Shown: in pieces, positions 58,522-64,000 of the stretch | Layout of the letters: each line of letters begins with the position of its first letter | Position numbering within the stretch: position 1 is the first letter of the stretch | NCBI RefSeq assembly: GCF_035481675.1 | Contig: NZ_JAYJJW010000002.1 | Coordinates: forward strand, 310,001 to 374,000 | Source: Alteriqipengyuania_B sp035481675 | GTDB taxonomy: Bacteria; Pseudomonadota; Alphaproteobacteria; Sphingomonadales; Sphingomonadaceae | Length of the DNA stretch: 64,000 nucleotides | Reading direction: 5' to 3' | Made by a program: the position numbers and the translations under genes | Notes under the pieces: generated by a model | Databases searched by the model: none | What the model saw: the letters and a program-made list of their open reading frames with translations, nothing else | What the model was told of the DNA's origin: nothing

Positions 58522-60078
58522 ATGCAGATCGCCGAGACCACCAACGAGGGCCTCAAACGCGCTTACACGCTGACCATCACCGCCAAGGAAATTGCCGAGC
58601 GGATCGAGACCGAGGTCAAGAAGATCGCGCCGCAGGTGCGGATGCCCGGCTTCCGCCCCGGCAAGGTCCCGGCCAACCTGGTCAAGAAGATGCACGGCGA
58701 TGCGCTGCATGCCGATGCGCTGAACGCCTCGGTCCGCGAATCGGTCGACGAACTGATGCGCGAAAAGAAACTGCGCCCCGCGCTGCAGCCCAAGGTCGAA
58801 CTGGGCAGCGACTATGCCGAAGGCAAGGATGCCAAGGTCGATGTCGAGCTGGAAGTGCTTCCGGAAGTGGAAGCGCCGAGCATCGACGGGCTCAAGCTCG
58901 AAAAGCTGGTGGTCCCGGTGGACGACGAGCGGCTGGACGAGGCGCTGAAGGGCCTCGCCGAGAACCAGAAGAGCTACAAGGACGCGCCCAAGAGCAAGAA
59001 GGCCGCCGACGGCGACCAGCTGACCATCGACTTCGTCGGCCGCGTCGACGGCGAGGAATTCGAAGGCGGCAAGGCCGAAGGCAGCCCGCTGGTCATCGGT
59101 TCGGGCCAGTTCATCCCCGGCTTCGAAGAGCAGCTCAAGGGCGCCAAGACCGGTGACGAGAAGACCATCACGGTCACCTTCCCCGAAGATTACCCGGCCG
59201 AGCACCTCGCCGGCAAGGAAGCCGAATTCGATGTCACCGTGCAGCAGGTGAAGGTCGAAGGCGAAGCCAAGATCGACGACGATTTCGCCAAGCAGTTCGG
59301 CCTGGAAGGGCTGGACAAGCTGAAGGAACTGATGCGCGGCCAGATGGAGCAGGAGCTTTCCGGCCTCACCCGCACGCAGATGAAGCGCCAGCTACTCGAT
59401 GCGCTGGCCGCCGACCACGATTTCGACGTGCCGCCGAGCATGGTCGACGCCGAATTCGACCAGATCTGGGCCCAGCTCCAGCAGGAAGCTGCGCGCGAGG
59501 AAGACCCGGCAGCGGCGCTGAAGGAAATCGAGGCGGAAAAGGACGACTATCGCAAGATCGCCGAACGCCGCGTGCGCCTGGGCCTGCTATTGTCCGAAAT
59601 CGGCCAGGCCAACGGCATCGAGGTCACGGCACAGGAAATGGACATGCTGATGCGCCAGCAAATCCAGCGCGTGCCGGAAGACCAGCGCGAACAGTTCATC
59701 GACTACATGCGCAACGAGCCGATGGCCCAGGCCCAGCTCCGCGCGCCGCTCTATGAGGAAAAGGTCGTCGATTTCCTGTTCGACAAGGCCGAAGTCACCG
59801 AACGCGAAGTGACCCGCGAGGAACTCGAAGCTGCGATCGAGGCCGAAGAAGCCCCGGCGGACAAGAAGCCCGCCGCCAAGAAGAAGGCACCCGCCAAGAA
59901 GGCCGCAGCCAAGAAGTCCGACGCCAAGAAGGATGACGGCAAGGCTGCTGCAAAGAAGACCCCGGCCAAGAAGGCGGACGACAAGAAGCCTGCAGCGAAG
60001 AAGGCCCCGGCCAAGAAGGCGGACGACAAGAAGCCCGCAGCCAAGAAGGCCCCCGCCAAGAAGCCGGCTGCCAAGTAA
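58522..60078 (+). CDS. tig: Trigger factor with a lysine-rich C-terminal extension
   Basis: Trigger factor is the ribosome-associated chaperone and prolyl isomerase. The 518-residue protein has the ribosome-binding domain (GFRPGKVP at about residue 46), the FKBP-type domain (residues about 150-240) and the helical substrate-binding domain to about residue 440. It then carries an 80-residue tail of Lys, Ala and Pro in repeats such as KADDKKPAAKKAPAK (twice), resembling histone H1 tails. The stop at 60076-60078 is followed in frame by APAKKK and a second stop. The tail is absent from E. coli trigger factor. Confidence 0.92.
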   Translation: MQIAETTNEGLKRAYTLTITAKEIAERIETEVKKIAPQVRMPGFRPGKVPANLVKKMHGDALHADALNASVRESVDELMREKKLRPALQPKVELGSDYAEGKDAKVDVELEVLPEVEAPSIDGLKLEKLVVPVDDERLDEALKGLAENQKSYKDAPKSKKAADGDQLTIDFVGRVDGEEFEGGKAEGSPLVIGSGQFIPGFEEQLKGAKTGDEKTITVTFPEDYPAEHLAGKEAEFDVTVQQVKVEGEAKIDDDFAKQFGLEGLDKLKELMRGQMEQELSGLTRTQMKRQLLDALAADHDFDVPPSMVDAEFDQIWAQLQQEAAREEDPAAALKEIEAEKDDYRKIAERRVRLGLLLSEIGQANGIEVTAQEMDMLMRQQIQRVPEDQREQFIDYMRNEPMAQAQLRAPLYEEKVVDFLFDKAEVTEREVTREELEAAIEAEEAPADKKPAAKKKAPAKKAAAKKSDAKKDDGKAAAKKTPAKKADDKKPAAKKAPAKKADDKKPAAKKAPAKKPAAK

Positions 60079-60120
60079 GCTCCCGCCAAGAAGAAATAAG
60101 CGTTTAGCGCGCTGAGATCG

Positions 60121-60156
60121 AAAGCCCCGCCCGGACCTGCCGGGGCGGGGCTTTTT
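60121..60156 (+). terminator. Rho-independent terminator after tig
   Basis: AAAGCCCCGCCC and GGGCGGGGCTTT flank a short loop and are followed by TTCTT. The stem is 12 base pairs with one extra G in the right arm. It lies 42 bases after the tig stop, close to the opposing antiporter stop at 60166. Confidence 0.8.
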
Positions 60157-60165
60157 CTTGCGCGG

Positions 60166-61545
60166 TCAGCTTTTCGCGCCCGTTCCCTCGACCTCGATCG
60201 CCACGGTGTCGGAGGGTTTGGCGTACCAGTCGTCCACATGGCTCTGCTGGCCGACGTGGATGTGATGGCTGCCGTCTTCCACGAATTTCATCAGCCGGGC
60301 CGCGGTCATCCCGTGGATCACGATCGAGGCAAGGATCGTGAAGCTGGCAACCGCCCATGCCTGGTCGAGATCGCCGAAGTCGCCGTGGTTCTGGCCGTAG
60401 GCGAGGTAGTAGATCGATCCCATCCCGCGGATGCCGAGGAAGGCGATGGCCAGGCGGCCGGGGAAGGGCAGGTCGCATAGCGATTCCGACAGCAGCCCCG
60501 CCAGCGGACGGATCACGAAGATCAGCGCCAGCCCGATTGCCGCACCGGCCCAGGTCAGGTTGGCTAGCACTCCGCCGGCGAGCATCGCCCCGAAGGCCAG
60601 CAGCACGCCGACCAGCACAATCTTCTCGATCTGGTCGATGAAATGGTGGCTGATCTTGTGATAGCGGCTCTTGTTCTCGCGCTGGCGGGCGGTCACCGCG
60701 CCCACGAAGACCGCGAGGAAGCCGTATCCCTCAGCCAGTTCGGCGAGGCCGTAAGCGGTCAGCAGCGTACCGAGCACGATCAGGCCCTCGGAAGTCGAAT
60801 ATTTCGGGGCCGCGCGCTCGCTGTCCTCGTCGATCTCCTCGATCGGCGCGTCGGCCTCCCGCTCGAAAACGTACCATGCACCCGCCCGGCCCACGAGCCA
60901 GCCCACCACGCAGCCGGCAAGGATGCGCCAGACGAAATCGATGGCGAACCATTCCAGCGTCCAGCCGCCGATCGCGGTCATGCCGACGGCGGCGATGGCA
61001 AGGTAGGTGAAGGGGAAGGCGAGCCCGTCGTTAAGCCCGGCCTCGACCGTCAGGCTGAAGCGCACGTCGTGGCGCTGGTTTTCGCCCGGCGGGCCCACCT
61101 GCACGCTTCGCGCCAGCACGGGATCGGTGGGAGCGAGCGAGGCGCCCAGCAGGATAGCCGTGGCGGGCGCCAAGCCTAATGCCCACCAGCCCAGCAGTGC
61201 CACCGCCGCGATGGTCAGCGGCATGGCGATGACCAGGAGCGGCCAGATCTGGCGCCAGTTGGTCCAGCTGACCGGCCTGTCAATGGCAATCCCCGCGCCC
61301 ATCAGCGAAGCGATGACGATGAATTCGGTCACGTATTCCAGCGACACGGCGTCGAACCCGTCCATCACCGGGTTGATATGCGGCAAGCCCACCGGCAGCG
61401 AGAACAGCGCCCAGCCGAGCGCGACATAGACGATGGGCAGGGAAAGATACCGGCGCGCAAGCGTCCTTTCGAGCCCGACCGACAACACCAGCGCGAGGCC
61501 GAACAGGACGAACATCAGGATACGCGGTTCCATTACGCCGACCAT
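60166..61545 (-). CDS. Cation:proton antiporter, CPA1/NhaP type
   Basis: A 459-residue antiporter with about 12 membrane segments. The diagnostic core motifs are LGASLAPTDPVLARSVQVG and LTVEAGLNDGLAFPFTYLA, whose Asn-Asp pair is that of CPA1 exchangers. A charged C-terminal tail of about 40 residues follows and may be regulatory. It would exchange Na+, K+ or another cation for protons; the ion is not certain. The start is at ATG 61543-61545 or the ATG 12 bases downstream, and neither has a strong ribosome site. Confidence 0.83.
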   Translation of the reverse strand: MVGVMEPRILMFVLFGLALVLSVGLERTLARRYLSLPIVYVALGWALFSLPVGLPHINPVMDGFDAVSLEYVTEFIVIASLMGAGIAIDRPVSWTNWRQIWPLLVIAMPLTIAAVALLGWWALGLAPATAILLGASLAPTDPVLARSVQVGPPGENQRHDVRFSLTVEAGLNDGLAFPFTYLAIAAVGMTAIGGWTLEWFAIDFVWRILAGCVVGWLVGRAGAWYVFEREADAPIEEIDEDSERAAPKYSTSEGLIVLGTLLTAYGLAELAEGYGFLAVFVGAVTARQRENKSRYHKISHHFIDQIEKIVLVGVLLAFGAMLAGGVLANLTWAGAAIGLALIFVIRPLAGLLSESLCDLPFPGRLAIAFLGIRGMGSIYYLAYGQNHGDFGDLDQAWAVASFTILASIVIHGMTAARLMKFVEDGSHHIHVGQQSHVDDWYAKPSDTVAIEVEGTGAKS

Positions 61546-61588
61546 GCGGCGAAAACGGCGGCCGGGTCAACGCGCCATGCGTCAGGGT

Positions 61589-63667
61589 TCAGAAATTGCC
61601 CTGCAGCGAGAAGCGGATGATCTCGCCGAATTCGGCGTCACCGGTTTCCGTGAAAAGGATTGGCGCGTTGTTGCGGAAGCCGTCGTAGACGATGCGGCTG
61701 GACGTGGCTCGCGCGCCGAGCAGGTTCGATGCGGACAGCCGCGCCTTCATTCCGAGCACGTCTTTGTGCTCGACGAAGAGCTCCCCGAACAGCGGGCCTT
61801 CGTTGTCCTGCGAGATTTCCGTCAGGCGGAACTGGCGGCCGATTTCGAAGTGGAACAGCTCCACGCCATAGGCCCAGTCCGTTTTGGGGATGTCGTGGCG
61901 CAGGTTCAGGTACAGCTCGCGGAAGCGGCTGCGGCTGAAAGGCCGCGACACGCCCGTCAACGGGTCTTCAAGGGAGCTCTTCTCAAGCTCGACCGAAACA
62001 TCGAGCCGCGCGCCGTTCCATCCGATCTGCGACAGTTCCAGCGTGGCATCGAAATCGATCCCGCGGCGCCAGGCGGACGCGATGTTGCCCGGCGACTGGC
62101 CGCCCGGCACGGGAACGATCTCGACCAGGTCCTCGATCTGGCGGTCGAAGAGTTTCAGCGACATCGATCCCCACGGACCCAGCGTCTTCTGGATTTCGAG
62201 ATCGGTTTCCCACGCCTGAGGGGGCACGAGTTCTGCGTTACCGGCATTCTCGTTGTCCGAGGCGAGGAATACATTGGCGAGGAAATCGCCGAACGACAGC
62301 TGCCCTACGGTCCGCGCGAATTTGAGCGATACGTCGAAGCCCGATCCCGGCTGCCAGCCGAATGCCAGCGAGCCCTTCGGCCGCCAGAACTCGCGCGAAT
62401 TCGCACGGTCGCCACTCAACTCGAGGCGGGAGAATTCGCCGCCGGCTATCGCCTGCAAGGAAAGGTTGCTGCCAATCTGCCGGCCATAGCTGAGCGCGGC
62501 TTCGTAACGGTCTTCCGACACGCCGCTCGCATTGTCGGGAAACTCGATCTCGGAAAAGCTGCCGTCAGGTTCCAGCGAGAAAAGGGCGGCCAGGCGGTCG
62601 AGCCGGTTGAAGGCGGCCTCCCCGCTCAATTGCCAGTCTGCGTCGCCGCCGCGCCAGCTAAATTCGGCCCGGCCGATCCGTTCGCCCGAACCGTTGACGC
62701 TGGCGAAGCGCCCCCCGGTGGGCAGCGCGCCGAGGAAGGTGCTGTCGATCACGGTCTGGGCGCCGTCGCTGTTGGCATAGCGTTCCAGCCCGATCAGCTT
62801 CAGCCTTCCGCCGACGAGGTCGAAGGCCAGGTCGCCGCCGATCTCGTAATTGTAGCTGTCGCTGTCGAAGCGGCTTTCCTGGAACCGCCTGACTGCGAGC
62901 GGGTCGAGGGCGTCCTCCGTCCCGCGGTTGCGGTTGAAGCCCCAGCCGTAGCTGCCGTTAATATTCGCAACCACGTTGCCCGCGCCTTTCCAGCCGAGCG
63001 TTGCACCGAGGCTGGGAAAGTCGCCGTCGGACCGGTTGGTCGTGAGCTGGTCTTCGAGTGTTCGACCGGCGGCGTCCGCGACGATAACAAAGCCGTCCGC
63101 GCCGCCGCGATAGCCGCGGTTGCGGGCGGAAAGGGAATAGCTGAAGTCCTTCGACGTACCGCTGACGGATGCCGAGAAGCGCCGCGCATACAGGCTGTCG
63201 ATGCGCGGGCGGTATTCGCTGCTCCATTCGAACTGCCCGCTGGTGCCGCCCACCTCGACCGTGACATTGGCGACCTGGCCGGAGAGGCCGGGGATGTCGA
63301 GCGTCGCGCCGTCGACGATTTCGATCCGGACCACGTCGTCGGCGGAGATGCGGCCAAGCTGGTCGCGTGGGGAATCGCTCTTGCCGGTCAGGCGCTGGCC
63401 GTTGACGAGGACGTTGAAGTCCGCCTGGCCGAGCCCGCGCTCGCCGTCGTCGCCCCCGCTGATGTCGAAACCGGGGATGCGGCGGAGCATGTCGATCACG
63501 TTGCCGGGCGCGAACTGGATGAAATCGGCGGGGGTGAAGACACGGCGTTCCGTACGCTGCGGCACGGCAGCGTCCTCTGCCGGCGCCGCGTCCTGCGCCA
63601 TGGTGGGCAGGGGCGCGGCAAGCGCCAGCAGCGAAACGGCGCGGATCAGGCGGAATTTGACGGCCAA
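61589..63667 (-). CDS. TonB-dependent receptor with atypical plug
   Basis: A 692-residue outer-membrane receptor. Signal peptide ends TMAQ, then a plug with FIQFAPGNVIDMLRRIPGFDI, LVNGQRLTGK and VVRIEIVDGATLDIPGLSGQ. A beta-barrel follows to a C-terminal Phe (RFSLQGNF). Unlike the receptor at 658-2781, it has no clear IVVTG-type TonB box and its plug loop lacks the usual ALYG..GGVIN. The ligand is unknown. I prefer the TTG at 63665-63667, 9 bases after GAGGG; an in-frame TTG at 63674 abuts that site. No Fur box is visible upstream. Confidence 0.83.
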   Translation of the reverse strand: MAVKFRLIRAVSLLALAAPLPTMAQDAAPAEDAAVPQRTERRVFTPADFIQFAPGNVIDMLRRIPGFDISGGDDGERGLGQADFNVLVNGQRLTGKSDSPRDQLGRISADDVVRIEIVDGATLDIPGLSGQVANVTVEVGGTSGQFEWSSEYRPRIDSLYARRFSASVSGTSKDFSYSLSARNRGYRGGADGFVIVADAAGRTLEDQLTTNRSDGDFPSLGATLGWKGAGNVVANINGSYGWGFNRNRGTEDALDPLAVRRFQESRFDSDSYNYEIGGDLAFDLVGGRLKLIGLERYANSDGAQTVIDSTFLGALPTGGRFASVNGSGERIGRAEFSWRGGDADWQLSGEAAFNRLDRLAALFSLEPDGSFSEIEFPDNASGVSEDRYEAALSYGRQIGSNLSLQAIAGGEFSRLELSGDRANSREFWRPKGSLAFGWQPGSGFDVSLKFARTVGQLSFGDFLANVFLASDNENAGNAELVPPQAWETDLEIQKTLGPWGSMSLKLFDRQIEDLVEIVPVPGGQSPGNIASAWRRGIDFDATLELSQIGWNGARLDVSVELEKSSLEDPLTGVSRPFSRSRFRELYLNLRHDIPKTDWAYGVELFHFEIGRQFRLTEISQDNEGPLFGELFVEHKDVLGMKARLSASNLLGARATSSRIVYDGFRNNAPILFTETGDAEFGEIIRFSLQGNF

Positions 63668-63817
63668 GACGGGCAACCCTCTGCGCAGCGCATTCTCTTT
63701 ATCCGCGGCGCGCCCGCTGCATGAACGCCCGCCCTTTGGTGTATGGCGCGGCTAAAGCAGTGAAGGGCGCGCCGTGCGACGCGCCTTCGACGAAACGACT
63801 GTGAGTGCCGACGAAGA

Positions 63818-64000
63818 TTATTCCGCGTCGGGATTCCAGCGGTCGAACGACGGGCTGGCGAGCGGTGCGGTGCGTGCGCGTTCGTAGGCTGCGCCTGCCT
63901 TCAGGACCTCGTGGTCGGTCCACTTGGCGCCCATGATGGAAAGGCCGACCGGCAGCCCGTCGGTCGCGCCCATCGGCACGCTGAGGTGCGGATAGCCGGC
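63818..64000 (-). CDS. C-terminal end of an amidase-family enzyme (partial)
   Basis: The frame ends at TAA 63818-63820 and runs off the right edge, giving 60 visible residues. AGYPHLSVPMGATDGLPVGLSIMGAKWTD.. is the C-terminal signature of amidase-signature (AS) hydrolases such as GatA-like and acylamide amidases, where GxPVGLxxxG forms the end of the fold. The nucleophile and Ser-Ser-Lys triad lie beyond the window. The substrate is unknown. Confidence 0.8.
   Translation of the reverse strand, partial: AGYPHLSVPMGATDGLPVGLSIMGAKWTDHEVLKAGAAYERARTAPLASPSFDRWNPDAE

Noticed and set aside
61433..63724. A 763-codon plus-strand open frame opposite the second TonB-dependent receptor
   Set aside because: It is the antisense shadow of a well-supported receptor in high-GC DNA. 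It has Arg/Asp/Glu-rich composition, no domain and no ribosome site.

Overview
The window looks like a chromosomal segment of a marine-type alphaproteobacterium of the Sphingomonadales, most likely Erythrobacteraceae. The support is a high GC content throughout, an Entner-Doudoroff operon, an RcdA-type cell-cycle adaptor, TonB-dependent receptors, secreted proteins carrying an IVVTG motif, and a rhodopsin with its retinal-forming enzyme. I see no insertion sequence, prophage, integrase, CRISPR array or rRNA. There are two tRNA genes, Val(CAC) and Leu(UAG). The genus assignment is inference.

Layout. Bases 1-13,000 hold the tail of an unidentified gene, a 2Fe-2S molybdo-hydroxylase subunit, a Fur-box-preceded siderophore receptor, arsC, an MFS pump, a methyltransferase, lipB with a small lipoprotein, a CitE-like lyase with an Old Yellow Enzyme, a DMT exporter and two overlapping DUF2254 membrane proteins. 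Bases 13,146-14,853 hold the most notable locus: a microbial rhodopsin with an N-T-Q pump motif (predicted inward chloride pump, not a proton pump) followed by a Blh-type beta-carotene cleavage enzyme, with a strong terminator-like hairpin at the junction. Then come nadA, a membrane protein, an MBL-fold hydrolase, glpK and rcdA.

Bases 20,000-28,100 carry two small YdcH-type genes, ptsP, a RodZ-like gene, cpoB, tilS, an L,D-transpeptidase and an FkbM methyltransferase. Bases 28,163-35,777 are a tightly overlapping minus-strand operon zwf-edd-glk-eda ending in a divergent PEP carboxylase family gene. It converts glucose through 6-phosphogluconate and KDPG to pyruvate, with the last gene placed to act on PEP. 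No ordinary start codon is available at the front of zwf.

Bases 35,900-47,800 hold a transglutaminase, a degenerate tandem repeat, rimO, a K+ channel, an M23-type LysM protein, surE, serS, tRNA-Val, sppA, and pyrB with a dihydroorotase-like partner that lacks its metal ligands. Bases 47,894-52,047 hold a ParA ATPase, a small ribbon-helix-helix-like protein and two SPOR-domain proteins. The remainder includes a DUF418 protein, tandem secreted paralogs, der, a CHAP amidase, DUF3297, tRNA-Leu, trigger factor with a lysine-rich tail, a cation:proton antiporter, a second TonB-dependent receptor and the end of an amidase gene.
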